Shown piece after piece: positions 16,573 to 25,284 of a DNA stretch of 64,000 nucleotides (position 1 is the stretch's first letter; every line of letters starts with the position of its first letter). Source of the DNA: 20-14-all-45-10 sp964435965. GTDB lineage: Bacteria; Chloroflexota; Dehalococcoidia; GIF9; AB-539-J10. The DNA lies in the NCBI GenBank assembly GCA_964435965.1, contig CAYTBB010000001.1, positions 1 through 64,000 of the forward strand. The letters are read 5' to 3'. Position numbers and translations under genes: made by a program. A model generated the notes under the pieces. The model was not told the DNA's origin, searched no databases, and was given only the letters and a program-made list of their open reading frames with translations.

Positions 16573-17874
16573 ATGCTATTAGGCTTTAATAAGAGATTTT
16601 GGACTCTCGTTACCTGTCTCGTAATTGCTGGGATAACAGTTATGGTGTATCCCGGTTATGCCCGCCAGCAAGATTCTGTTCACGCTTCTGTGGAAGAGTC
16701 TGTTTCCATTGGTGAGGTTGCAGACCCCGGTATCCTGCTCAACTCCCCCTTTTACTTTACTAAGAGTTGGAGCAGAGCCGGTCGCCTTTTTTTCGCTTTT
16801 GAGAGCCAGAGGAAAGCCGAATTGGCATTGAGGTTTGCCAATGAGGATGCTCTAGCAATTAAGGAGCTGTGCGAAAAAGAAGAATACATATCTACTGGAA
16901 AGCAATGCGGAGAGTTCCAAGGACAGTTTCAGAGAACCCTCAAGTGGACGGAACAAGCAAGACAAGAAGGTAAAGATATTAAGGAATTGATGGCTAAACT
17001 TAAAGAAGACCATCTCAGCCAGCAGCAAGTTTTAGCCAGTGTGCTGGAAAAGGTGCCAGAGTGGGCAAGAGAGGGAATTCTAATTGCTATGGAGAATTCG
17101 AGCTCTCTTTTGGAAAATGCTGTTGAAGTAATGCAAGGAAAGCAGGAGGTGGAGCAATTTCGAGGGGAGCTCAGTCTTCAATTCAGCAACGTGGACAGGG
17201 AGACACAAATTAGAATTCAGGAAAGATTGGGAACGAGACCCCGCAACTCGGAGACAGCTGCTGATTCTATAACTATCCCTGCGCTAGTCAATCATCCACC
17301 GATTATTACTAGCTTGATAGCTAATGATTATGAGGTTATCCCAACAGATAAATGCTATATTGAATGCAGTGCTGAAGACCAGGATGGCGATATCCTGAAC
17401 TATATGTGGTCAGCCAGTAAAGGTGATATTTCAGGCACAGGGTCATCCGCTACCTGGGCTGCTCCTGAGGAAGAAGATAGCTATGATATCACAATCACAG
17501 TCAACGATGGATATGGTGGGGAAGACGTAAAATCGTTGACTATTAGAGTACAACTCCCAGAGCCCCCAGTTATTGAGCAATTGATAGTTACTCCTGATGA
17601 ACCTAAATATTTCATTAAGCAATTAGTGGGATATGTAATCTTGAGCGGTAAAAGCTGTGGAATTGAATGTGTCGTTTCTGGTGGGGGGGAACTAAGTTTC
17701 GATTGGTCAGCCAGCGAGGGTGACATCTCTGGCACAGGTTGCGTAGTTACATGGACTGCACCTTCTCGTAAGTGTAGTGTTACTCTCTCTGCAACAGTGT
17801 CTGACGAAAGTGGCAATGTAGTCAGCGAAGAAATCCTTTTCCATGTCAGGACATGCCGCCCATGCTTCGTATAG
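16573..17874 (+). CDS. secreted or cell-surface protein with an N-terminal helical region and two Ig/PKD-like domains
   Basis: Protein of 433 residues with a Sec-type signal peptide (hydrophobic stretch about residues 9-26, possible cleavage after 'PGYA'). The next region, from 'DPGILLNSPFYFTKSWSRA' to about residue 225, is rich in charged helices and resembles the DUF5667-type domain seen in secreted Chloroflexota and actinobacterial proteins. Two Ig/PKD-like domains follow, sharing the repeated core 'WSASKGDISGTG' and 'WSASEGDISGTG'. The second domain contains several extra cysteines that could form disulfides. Function is unknown; an extracellular binding or structural role is plausible. 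It lies just downstream of the broken ArsR-type gene but behind its terminator. Confidence 0.6.
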   Translation: MLLGFNKRFWTLVTCLVIAGITVMVYPGYARQQDSVHASVEESVSIGEVADPGILLNSPFYFTKSWSRAGRLFFAFESQRKAELALRFANEDALAIKELCEKEEYISTGKQCGEFQGQFQRTLKWTEQARQEGKDIKELMAKLKEDHLSQQQVLASVLEKVPEWAREGILIAMENSSSLLENAVEVMQGKQEVEQFRGELSLQFSNVDRETQIRIQERLGTRPRNSETAADSITIPALVNHPPIITSLIANDYEVIPTDKCYIECSAEDQDGDILNYMWSASKGDISGTGSSATWAAPEEEDSYDITITVNDGYGGEDVKSLTIRVQLPEPPVIEQLIVTPDEPKYFIKQLVGYVILSGKSCGIECVVSGGGELSFDWSASEGDISGTGCVVTWTAPSRKCSVTLSATVSDESGNVVSEEILFHVRTCRPCFV

Positions 17875-18205
17875 AATGGGATGATAAATTAGACTCCAGC
17901 TTGAAGCATTGACCCAGATCTATCGATTAGTATCCAGCAATAAGTAGTATGATGAGCTATACCTCTATCTTAGCAAGGAGAAGAGGCAGGCAAAACTGAC
18001 ATGTTTTCCTAGAGATTGCTGGCAGCCAGGGCTAGATTTGAACTGATGCCCCTTCGGATTATGAGCCCAACGAGCTACTGATGAAATCTTACTAACGACC
18101 TTTGTTTGAATTTGCCTGAGTAGTCTGAGGTGGTAAAAGCTATTCTGGAGGAATGTTAAAGCCAGCATCTGGACAATAATTTCTGTAGAAGTTCATATAT
18201 TAGAG
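17875..18205. other. 331-bp gap with a degenerate tRNA and no gene
   Basis: The only recognisable content is the tRNA-Met-like remnant at 18020-18085. No open frame with coding character or clear terminator is visible. Confidence 0.6.
18020..18085 (-). pseudogene. degenerate tRNA-Met-like remnant (anticodon CAT)
   Basis: Read on the minus strand the sequence contains GTAGCTC, then GGGCTCATAATCC (an anticodon loop with CAT), GGCATCAG, TTCAAAT and a CCA end (GGCTGCCA). About 12-15 bases of the D arm are missing between GTAGCTC and the anticodon stem, and the acceptor and T stems do not pair well. It reads as a decayed tRNA-Met, possibly an old integration scar. Confidence 0.6.
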
Positions 18206-20623
18206 TCAATCTCTTAAAGTAGCACCTAGTTCTTGATGTAATCTATCTACAATCCTCTGATGGGGTCTATTAACCTCTTCGTCGGTTAAAGTATGCTCAG
18301 GTGATTGATAAACAATCCTTATAGCGAAGGATTTCTTGCCTTCAGGTATTTGCTCACCTCGATAAAAGTCAAAGAGCGTGACTTTCTTTACTAGCGGGAA
18401 GCTTCGGATTACATCCTCCACCTGCTGATAGCTTACTTGCTTATCTATTACTAAGGCAATGTCTCTAGTTATGTTGGGAAACCGTGGGATAGGCTGATAC
18501 TGCTTTACTTTGATTGTTTTGCTCAGCAACTTCTCTATATCCATTTCAATAAGATAAACAGCATCAGAAAGCTCGAAGGCTTGTGCTACCTTGGGATGCA
18601 AGTTACCTACAATACCCACTTTATCAGCGCCGATGATTATATTAGCTGCCCTTCCAGGTAATAGGCTTTCATCATCACTGGCCCCAAAGGTTGCTTCTAG
18701 TCCCAATTGGTTCAAAAGGTTCTCTACTACTCCCTTAGCATCAAAAAAATTGAGCTGCTCCTTATTACCGTGCCAGGACAATTCTGCCTCTGGGCCGCTA
18801 AGTGCAGCACAAAGCATTTCCTTTTCTTGTGGCAGCTCATTCCCTTGTGGCAAGAATATCTTGCCGATTTCAAATAATCTTATGCTCCCTTCCTCAACCC
18901 TTTGATTGTGTACCAAGGTAGTTAGCAAGCCAGGACGCAAAGTAGTACGCAAGTATTCCTGCTCCTTGGTCATAGGGTTAGCTACTTTCAAAGATGTAAC
19001 TTTCAGCTTGAGCCTCGGAGAAATTTTTTGCAGCCTCTCTAAGCTAGTCAAAGAATAGGTCAGTATTTCTTGAAAACCGCAGCCGGTGAGAATATTTCCT
19101 AATCTTTGCTTGAGATTGCTTCGCTGCACTCGCAATGACAACCTTGATTCCTGTTGAGGGAAGGGAGAGCTAAGCCTGGTAACAGGAACTTGGTCATAGC
19201 CGATAATGCGAACCACCTCTTCTACAAGATCAGCAGAGCAGCTAATGTCGCTGCGCCAATAAGGAGCCACTACCAAGATTTGTGACGCTGAGTTGGCATG
19301 CTGACATTCAAAGCCCAAGGATTTTAATACTTTAAGAATCTTAGCTAATGGTACCTCTAAGCCTGAAAGTCGCTTCACCTCCTCAGCAGAGAGCAAGATG
19401 CCCTTTGGCTGTGATTTCCCAGGATAAACATCTATTATGCTCTTAGCTGCCTTGCCGCCAGCCAGCTCCAAGAGCAATTGGGTAGCTCGCTTCAGTGGTA
19501 GCAGTGGTAAGTCAGGATTTAGCCCTTTATCGAAGCGAATAGAAGCCTCACTTTGCAAATTAAGGCAATGGCATCCTTGACGAATGATTGCTTGGTTGAA
19601 ATTTGCTGACTCTAGGAGAATAGAAGTGGTTTTATCTGCAACCTCGGTATCCAATCCTCCCATAATTCCAGCAATAGCAACAGCCTTTTCTTTGTCAGCA
19701 ATGACTAAAGTATCGGGGCTAAGAACACGCTCTATTCCATCAAGGGTGGTTATAGTTTCGCTATTTCTAGCCCGACGGACAATAATCTGTTTGCCTTCAA
19801 GTTCATGATAGTCAAAAGCATGGAGAGGCTGCCCATATTCCAGCATTACGTAATTGGTAACATCAACCACATTGTTAATAGGACGCATGCCATAGCTACT
19901 CAGGCGATACTGTAGCCAATTAGGAGAAGGGGCTATCTTAATCCCTATAATTAAGCTGGCACAGTACCTAGGACATAAACTTGGTTCAATTATGTCAACA
20001 GAGACAAAAGAATCTATCGGAGTCTCTGTTTCTTCATAATGAATCTCGGGCAAATGAAGTGCTTGCTCAGTAAGAGAGGCAATTTCTCTAGCAATGCCAA
20101 TTATGGATAAGCAATCTGGGCGATTGGGCGTTATATCTAAATCAAAAATAACATCGCCTAAATAGTCTCTAAGAGGCATACCTATAGGAGCTTCTGATGG
20201 TAATACCATGATGCCCCCGTGACTATCGGAGATCCCCAATTCCTTTTCAGAGCAAACCATGCCCTCAGAAAGAACGCCACGGATTTTAGCTGGCTTTAGC
20301 AAAATAGGTTTCCCAGTATGACCATCTATAAGTTGTGCTCCCACAGAGGCGAAAGGCACCTTCTGCCCGAGGCTAATGTTTGGGGCACCGCAAACCACAG
20401 TAACCTGCTGGGGGTCGAGATTAACAGTAGCTAGCCTTAGGCGATCTGCGTTGGGATGAGGATTTAAAGCCGTTACTTCTCCTACTACTACGTTGTTCCA
20501 GGTGCTGCCTGTAGTCTGTATGTCTTTGGCTTCCACGCCAGCCATAGTTAGCCTTCTAGCTAGCTCTTTAGGAGCAAGTTTGATGTCACTATAATCTTTA
20601 AGCCATTTAAGCGAAGCCTTCAT
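18206..20623 (-). CDS. pheT: phenylalanyl-tRNA synthetase beta subunit
   Basis: Large subunit of the alpha2-beta2 PheRS, 805 residues. The N-terminal tRNA-binding OB fold ('VVVGEVTALNPHPNADRLRL'), the B3/B4 editing region ('DITPNRPDCLSIIGIAREI'), the B5 domain and a C-terminal ferredoxin-like anticodon domain ('QPIPRFPNITRDIALVID') are all recognisable. Residues about 494-505 (SLRVQRSNLKQ) are encoded by a family 2 repeat inserted in frame at 19112-19140. The insertion sits in the degenerate synthetase-like core, where a loop could accept it. pheS lies 15 bases upstream. Confidence 0.95.
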   Translation of the reverse strand: MKASLKWLKDYSDIKLAPKELARRLTMAGVEAKDIQTTGSTWNNVVVGEVTALNPHPNADRLRLATVNLDPQQVTVVCGAPNISLGQKVPFASVGAQLIDGHTGKPILLKPAKIRGVLSEGMVCSEKELGISDSHGGIMVLPSEAPIGMPLRDYLGDVIFDLDITPNRPDCLSIIGIAREIASLTEQALHLPEIHYEETETPIDSFVSVDIIEPSLCPRYCASLIIGIKIAPSPNWLQYRLSSYGMRPINNVVDVTNYVMLEYGQPLHAFDYHELEGKQIIVRRARNSETITTLDGIERVLSPDTLVIADKEKAVAIAGIMGGLDTEVADKTTSILLESANFNQAIIRQGCHCLNLQSEASIRFDKGLNPDLPLLPLKRATQLLLELAGGKAAKSIIDVYPGKSQPKGILLSAEEVKRLSGLEVPLAKILKVLKSLGFECQHANSASQILVVAPYWRSDISCSADLVEEVVRIIGYDQVPVTRLSSPFPQQESRLSLRVQRSNLKQRLGNILTGCGFQEILTYSLTSLERLQKISPRLKLKVTSLKVANPMTKEQEYLRTTLRPGLLTTLVHNQRVEEGSIRLFEIGKIFLPQGNELPQEKEMLCAALSGPEAELSWHGNKEQLNFFDAKGVVENLLNQLGLEATFGASDDESLLPGRAANIIIGADKVGIVGNLHPKVAQAFELSDAVYLIEMDIEKLLSKTIKVKQYQPIPRFPNITRDIALVIDKQVSYQQVEDVIRSFPLVKKVTLFDFYRGEQIPEGKKSFAIRIVYQSPEHTLTDEEVNRPHQRIVDRLHQELGATLRD
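19112..19140. repeat. dispersed palindromic repeat, family 2 (GTCATTGCGAG...GAAGCAATCTC type), in frame in pheT
   Basis: TGAGATTGCTTCGCTGCACT then CGCAATGACA. Read on the coding strand it is the same element as at 27419-27449, 32024-32085, 47737-47770 and 57546-57582. It adds about 10-12 residues to PheT without shifting the frame. Confidence 0.75.
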
Positions 20624-20638
20624 GTTAGCTACTAAAAT

Positions 20639-21673
20639 CTAGAATTGTTTTAAAAACCTAAGGTCATTACGGTAAAAGAGGCGAATATCGTCTATGCCGT
20701 AGCGAAGTATGGCGATCCGCTCTACACCCATACCAAAGGCGAAACCGCTATAAATTTCAGGATCAATATCACCACGCTTGAGGACATCGGGGTGGGTCAT
20801 CCCTGCGCCCAATATTTCAATCCAGCCGCTGTAGCCACACAGTCGGCAGCCAGTTCCATGACAGGCTGAGCACTCAATAGCCACCTCCACCCCAGGTTCG
20901 ACAAAGGGGAAGTAATCACATCGGAAGCGTATTTTCCTTTCCTCACCAAAAAGGCAACGACTAAATTCAAACAAAGTGCCTTTCAAATCAGCCAAAGTAA
21001 TATCCTTGTCTATGGCTAATCCTTCAACCTGATATAACATAGATTCATGGGTAACATCGGTTGCTTCATATCTATAAACCCGCCCTGGCATTATAGCTCT
21101 TATCGGTGGGCGTTTCTTTTCCATCAGCCTTATCTGCATCGGCGAAGTATGGGTGCGTAAAAGCCTGGATTCTTTATCCATCTCAGGATCTACCCACAAA
21201 GTGGCGAACATATCCCGTGCCGGGTGCCATTGAGGAATATTTAGAGCTTCAAAGTTATAATAATCCCACTCAACATCGGGCCCCTCAAAAACTTGAAAGC
21301 CCATGTTCTTAAAAACATCACAAATTTCTTCAAGTACTCGGGTGGTGGGGTGAAGTCGTCCTATGGGGACAGGCCGACCAGGCAAAGTAACATCTAACCC
21401 TTCACGCTCTAAGGAAGTAGCCAGATGAATTTCTTCTAGAAACTTTTTCTTTCCAACTAGGCCCGATTCTAAAGCTCTCTTGATTTCATTAGCTTGGGCG
21501 CCTACTTTTTTTCGCTCCTCTAGAGGTAAGGTAGCTAAAGAGCGCAAAATTTGAGTTAACTTGCTTTTCTTGCCCAAGTGGTGAACTCGCCATGAGTTGA
21601 GTTCCCTAAGTTCGCTAACTTGGTTTAATTCACTAAGAGCCTCTCGACGAAGTTCTTCAAGTTGCTTGAGCAT
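20639..21673 (-). CDS. pheS: phenylalanyl-tRNA synthetase alpha subunit
   Basis: Catalytic subunit of PheRS, 344 residues. The N-terminal coiled coil is followed by class II motif 2 (around 'RVYRYEATDVTHESMLYQVE') and motif 3 ('GFAFGMGVERIAILRYGI'). Substrate-loop strings such as 'FEGPDVEWDYYNFEALN' are typical. 'IECSACHGTGCRLCGYSGW' is a cysteine-rich loop also found in other bacterial PheS. Its start overlaps the end of rplT by 17 bases. Confidence 0.96.
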   Translation of the reverse strand: MLKQLEELRREALSELNQVSELRELNSWRVHHLGKKSKLTQILRSLATLPLEERKKVGAQANEIKRALESGLVGKKKFLEEIHLATSLEREGLDVTLPGRPVPIGRLHPTTRVLEEICDVFKNMGFQVFEGPDVEWDYYNFEALNIPQWHPARDMFATLWVDPEMDKESRLLRTHTSPMQIRLMEKKRPPIRAIMPGRVYRYEATDVTHESMLYQVEGLAIDKDITLADLKGTLFEFSRCLFGEERKIRFRCDYFPFVEPGVEVAIECSACHGTGCRLCGYSGWIEILGAGMTHPDVLKRGDIDPEIYSGFAFGMGVERIAILRYGIDDIRLFYRNDLRFLKQF

Positions 21674-22034
21674 TTGTGTTTTCAGATGAAACAGAAGCCA
21701 TTAATTTAGCCAGGCCTTCAGGATCCTTAACTGCCATCTCAGCTAGCATCTTGCGGTTTATTTCCCTGTTTGACTTCTTTAAGCCAGCCATAAACTGACT
21801 GTAGGAGAGCCCTTGAGCTCGTGCTGCGGCATTGATGCGAGCGATCCATAATCTCCTGAAATCACCTTTTCGCTCCCGACGGTGGCAATAGGCATAATCT
21901 AAGCCATGGAGCATAGACTCATGAGCACTACGATATAAGGCATGCCTGGCACCATAATGGCCCTTGGTTAATTCAAGTGCCTTTTTATGGCGCCTATGAG
22001 TGACTTTCCCGCTTTTAGCTCGTGGCAAGATCAC
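21657..22034 (-). CDS. rplT: 50S ribosomal protein L20
   Basis: Assembly protein of the large subunit, 125 residues. The conserved core 'HRRHKKALELTKGHYGARH' and 'LWIARINAAARAQGLSYSQF' is clear. The N-terminus has a few extra residues (MILPRAKSGKVT) compared with the usual MPRVK start. It lies between a small membrane-protein gene and pheS, in an infC-type operon. Confidence 0.95.
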   Translation of the reverse strand: MILPRAKSGKVTHRRHKKALELTKGHYGARHALYRSAHESMLHGLDYAYCHRRERKGDFRRLWIARINAAARAQGLSYSQFMAGLKKSNREINRKMLAEMAVKDPEGLAKLMASVSSENTNAQAT

Positions 22035-22048
22035 ATCCTCCCTTAACT

Positions 22049-22384
22049 TTATTTTTCAGGCGTTACCTTTTTCCCTCTGGCGATAGAATAAACTACTATT
22101 AACGCAACCCCAATAAATAGGAAGACAAGTCCGGGGATACCGGTTGCCCTGCCGATCTGGAAAACAAAAGCACTAATTATAAGAGCTATACCTATCCCAG
22201 TTACTACGGAGCCTGCAAGCAAGAATCCCCAACCAGGAGGGCCTAGTGGTTTTGGTTGCTTTGGCTGGTATAGCCCCTTCTCTATTAAAGCCATATCTTT
22301 TTTATGCTCCCAATAAATTGCCCAGCCACCACAAGTTATGCCTAATGCTACTGACAGAATAGGAATTAAAAGAGCCCAATCCAT
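22049..22384 (-). CDS. small membrane protein of unknown function (DUF6249-like)
   Basis: A 111-residue protein with three hydrophobic segments (about residues 4-24, 53-75 and 83-103) and a short Pro/Gly-rich cytoplasmic loop 'YQPKQPKPLGPPGWG'. The pattern of one helix, an 'EKGLY' loop and two close helices resembles the DUF6249 group. It is inserted between rpmI and rplT, which are normally adjacent. The gaps of 14 and 26 bases suggest it belongs to the operon. Function is unknown. Confidence 0.6.
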   Translation of the reverse strand: MDWALLIPILSVALGITCGGWAIYWEHKKDMALIEKGLYQPKQPKPLGPPGWGFLLAGSVVTGIGIALIISAFVFQIGRATGIPGLVFLFIGVALIVVYSIARGKKVTPEK

Positions 22385-22410
22385 TCCTAGTCTAAGCCAC
22401 CTTTCATATA

Positions 22411-22608
22411 TTATTTGTAAGGCAAAAGTCTTCCTACTCGCTTTTTATCTGCCGAAGAGACTGGTATCATTTCGTCATAAAGACGCTTGGTTCGAGGAGC
22501 TTTTTTCCGTCTTAAGTGGCTTTTGCCACACTTAGTCCGCATGAGCTTGCCACTACCTGTTATGTGAAAGCGCCCCTTCACTCCTTTATGAGTCTTAAGT
22601 TTTGGCAT
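22411..22608 (-). CDS. rpmI: 50S ribosomal protein L35
   Basis: Highly basic 65-residue protein with the canonical 'MPKLKTHKGVKGRF' start and 'GKSHLRRKKAPRTKR' motif. It overlaps the 3' end of infC by 14 bases, so translation is probably coupled. Normal length. Confidence 0.96.
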   Translation of the reverse strand: MPKLKTHKGVKGRFHITGSGKLMRTKCGKSHLRRKKAPRTKRLYDEMIPVSSADKKRVGRLLPYK

Positions 22609-23143
22609 CTGATTTCACCACCGTAGATTTTTTCGCTGGAGAAGGCAAAAGGATTAAAGCTATACGCCTTGCATCCTTAACAAGATGGTCGCTTGCTACT
22701 GCTTCTTCTTTTAAGGCTTCGGCCACCTTCTGTAGCACCTTCCAACCCAATTCGGGATAAATAACCTCACGTCCTCTAAACCTCACCGATACCCTTACTT
22801 TACTACCTTCATCCAGCAATTTTCTTATTGTTCTAATCTTCGCTTGTAAATCATGTTCCTCAATTTTTGGTCTAAAACGAACTTCTCTAAGCAAGCCAAT
22901 TTTTTGACTCCTTTTTACTTTCCGTTCTTTTTTCGATTGTTCATATTTATACTTTCCATAATCAAGAAGCCGACATACCGGTGGAATGACCGTTGGTGAT
23001 ACTTCAACTAAATCAAGCCCATGTTCTCGAGCAAGCTGCAATGCTTGCTCGAGAGGTAGTATGCCCAGTTGTTCTCCTTCCTCTCCTATAAGTCGAACTT
23101 CTTTGACCCTAATTTGCCTATTAATCCGTAAAGGTTTAACTAT
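22595..23143 (-). CDS. infC: translation initiation factor IF-3, apparent AUA start
   Basis: IF-3 monitors start-codon choice and keeps ribosomal subunits apart. The N domain ('RINRQIRVKEVRL', 'VSPTVIPPVCRLLDYGKY') and C domain ('RFRPKIEEHDLQAKIR') are complete only if translation begins upstream of the first ATG/GTG/TTG-type codon. From 'RINRQIR' back to the thrS stop there is no standard start. The best candidate is ATA at 23143-23141, giving 182 residues beginning 'MVKPLRINRQ', with GAGGTGG 7 bases upstream. Rare starts (AUU, AUC, AUA) in infC are well known and allow IF-3 to repress its own synthesis. ATT seven codons into the protein is the other possibility. Confidence 0.9.
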   Translation of the reverse strand: MVKPLRINRQIRVKEVRLIGEEGEQLGILPLEQALQLAREHGLDLVEVSPTVIPPVCRLLDYGKYKYEQSKKERKVKRSQKIGLLREVRFRPKIEEHDLQAKIRTIRKLLDEGSKVRVSVRFRGREVIYPELGWKVLQKVAEALKEEAVASDHLVKDARRIALILLPSPAKKSTVVKSDAKT

Positions 23144-23157
23144 ATCTTTTCCACCTC
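23141..23157 (-). promoter_or_regulatory. ribosome site and non-standard AUA start of infC
   Basis: On the minus strand GAGGTGG (23157-23151) is followed by seven bases and ATA (23143-23141). The spacing is ideal, and no ATG, GTG, TTG or CTG lies in frame between the thrS stop and the conserved IF-3 N-terminus. Confidence 0.65.
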
Positions 23158-23166
23158 TAAAGTAAT

Positions 23167-24888
23167 TTAGCGCTTAGCCTCTATATCTCCTCTTATCTTT
23201 GCCTTGACCTGTGAAATAGTTTGCGAGCCTATGTCCTCACCACTCCTTAAGCGAAGCGACACATTGGACGAAGCTACTTCATTATCACCAACTATAATCA
23301 TGTATGGTATCTTATTTAGTTGGGCTTCCCTTATTTTCAAGTTCATTCTCTCTGAGCGGTCGTCAACCTGAGTGCGAATCCCCTCTTCCTCAAGCTCATT
23401 TTCCACTTGGTGCGTATAATCAATATGACGATCCGCTATAGGAATTATTACAGCCTGAACTGGTGATAGCCACACAGGAAAAGCACCACCATAATGCTCA
23501 ATAAGACAAGCTAAGAAGCGTTCCATGCTTCCTAACACAGTGCGATGTATCATTGTTACATTGTGTTCTAAGCCATCAGCACCAATGTAACAAACATTAA
23601 ATCGTTGTGGTAAATTGAAATCGACCTGAATGGTAGGGCCTTGCCAAGCATGTCCTAAAGCATCTCTAAGTTTAATATCAATCTTAGGTCCGTAAAAAAC
23701 TCCTTCGCCAGGATCCAGTTTGTAGGGCAATTTAAGTTTTTCTAAGACCCGTTTTAAAGATTCTGTAGCTCCCTCCCACATTTCAATAGTCCCAGCATAT
23801 TTATCTGGACGTGTGGATAATAGCAATTCATAATCACCAAAGCCGAAAGTGGACATCATAAACTTTGCTAGTTCTACAACTCCCATTACTTCCGCTTCAG
23901 TTTGCTCAGGTCGGCAGAAAATGTGAGCATCGTCTTGAGTGAATCCCCTTACTCTAGCTAAGCCATGTAGCACCCCGGTGCGCTCATACCTATATACCGT
24001 GCCTAATTCGGCATACCTCAGAGGTAAATCGCGATAGCTACGCAGTTGACTTTTATAAATCATGATATGCCCCAAGCAATTCATCGGCTTTATTATGTAT
24101 TGTTGTCCTTCTACTTCCATTGGTGAATATAAGTAATCCCGATAAAATTCCCAGTGCCCGCTGGTTTTCCACAAATCTAACTTGGCAATATGAGGAGTAT
24201 AGACAATATCGTAGCCTTGCTTAATATGTTCCGCCTTCCAAAAATCCTCAATAATCCGCCGAATTAAAGCACCTTTAGGGTGCCAACAAATTAAACCAGG
24301 GCCAATTTCCTCGTGAATACTGAAAAGATCGAGCTCTTTGCCTAGCTTCCTATGGTCTCGTTTGGCAGCTTCAGCCTGGCACAATAAATAATCCTCAAGC
24401 TCTGCTTGGCTATCAAAAGCTACACCATAAATTCTCTGCAACATGGGTTGTCTCTCATCGCCACGCCAATATGCTCCGGCGATATGAGTAAGCTTAAACG
24501 CTTTCACCTCCCCTGTAGAAGCTATATGGGGGCCACGGCATAAATCGGTAAAAGAACCTTGCTTATAGATAGCCACTATAGCATCGGGGAGTTCATTAAT
24601 AAGCTCCAGTTTATAAGGTTGGGTGGCAAAAAGGAGACGTGCTTTCTCCTTGCTTACTTCCTCTCTGATGAAAGGCAAATCAGCAGCAATAATCTCCTTC
24701 ATTTTGCTGTCAATTATCGGCATGTCTTCTTGTGTTAACGGACGTGGTAGCTCAAAATCATAATAAAAGCCACTCTCAATAGCTGGCCCAATGCCAAATT
24801 TGGCCTCAGGGAAAAGGGATTGCACTGCCTCAGCCATGATGTGAGCAGCAGAGTGACGCATCCTTTCCAATCTCTCTTCTCTGTTCAT
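23167..24888 (-). CDS. thrS: threonyl-tRNA synthetase without TGS domain
   Basis: Class II synthetase of 573 residues, shorter than the usual 640 or so because the N-terminal TGS domain is missing: the protein starts directly at the editing domain. The editing zinc-like residues (His12 and His16 in 'MRHSAAHIM', and 'DLCRGPHIA') and the catalytic 'MNCLGHIMIY', 'YRYERTGVLHGLARVRGF' and 'TMIHRTVLGSMERFLACL' motifs are intact. The anticodon domain is at the C-terminus. It is first in the thrS-infC-rpmI-rplT-pheS-pheT operon; infC starts 23 bases after its stop. Confidence 0.95.
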   Translation of the reverse strand: MNREERLERMRHSAAHIMAEAVQSLFPEAKFGIGPAIESGFYYDFELPRPLTQEDMPIIDSKMKEIIAADLPFIREEVSKEKARLLFATQPYKLELINELPDAIVAIYKQGSFTDLCRGPHIASTGEVKAFKLTHIAGAYWRGDERQPMLQRIYGVAFDSQAELEDYLLCQAEAAKRDHRKLGKELDLFSIHEEIGPGLICWHPKGALIRRIIEDFWKAEHIKQGYDIVYTPHIAKLDLWKTSGHWEFYRDYLYSPMEVEGQQYIIKPMNCLGHIMIYKSQLRSYRDLPLRYAELGTVYRYERTGVLHGLARVRGFTQDDAHIFCRPEQTEAEVMGVVELAKFMMSTFGFGDYELLLSTRPDKYAGTIEMWEGATESLKRVLEKLKLPYKLDPGEGVFYGPKIDIKLRDALGHAWQGPTIQVDFNLPQRFNVCYIGADGLEHNVTMIHRTVLGSMERFLACLIEHYGGAFPVWLSPVQAVIIPIADRHIDYTHQVENELEEEGIRTQVDDRSERMNLKIREAQLNKIPYMIIVGDNEVASSNVSLRLRSGEDIGSQTISQVKAKIRGDIEAKR

Positions 24889-24918
24889 TATTATTAAGCT
24901 CTTACCCTGTAATTAAAT

Positions 24919-24934
24919 AAAAAGGCTCACGCCT
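24919..24934 (-). terminator. small hairpin with U tract in the thrS leader
   Basis: On the minus strand AGGC-GTGA-GCCT is followed by TTTTTATTTAATT, 30 bases before the thrS ATG. The stem is only 4 bp with a GNRA-type loop. It could be an attenuator or chance. Confidence 0.3.
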
Positions 24935-25128
24935 AAAACGAGAGATTTCATAAAATTAAATCCCATTGGAAATCTAAGACGTGACATAAGCTGTTAGCTT
25001 TTACCTTCCGATGTTTTAGCCCTTTCTATCAGCATCCTTTAATCAATTGAGAAGAAATGCTCCCCACTACAAAATAACTAACGACCTAATTCACTCTCAT
25101 ATATTTATATTATCATGTTTGCCAAATA

Positions 25129-25201
25129 TGGGCGATACTGGATTTGAACCAGTGACCTCTGCGATGTCAACGCAGCGCTCTAACCGCTGAGCTAACCGCC
25201 C
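25129..25201 (-). tRNA. tRNA-Val (anticodon GAC)
   Basis: On the minus strand the acceptor stem GGGCGGT/ATCGCCC pairs with one G-U. The anticodon stem CTGCG/CGCAG encloses TTGACAT, giving GAC. The T arm has TTCAAAT, the discriminator is A and CCA is not encoded. Confidence 0.95.
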
Positions 25202-25284
25202 CTTTCGATCGATTGTCGACCGATTGTAGCAGACATATATAGGAAGGTCAAATCTCCACATAGACAGTCATTCCACAACACCTA

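Noticed and set aside
24889..25128. T-box riboswitch before thrS
   Set aside because: No AGGGTGGNACCGCG-type T-box sequence or long leader stem is visible; only a 4-bp hairpin with a U tract.
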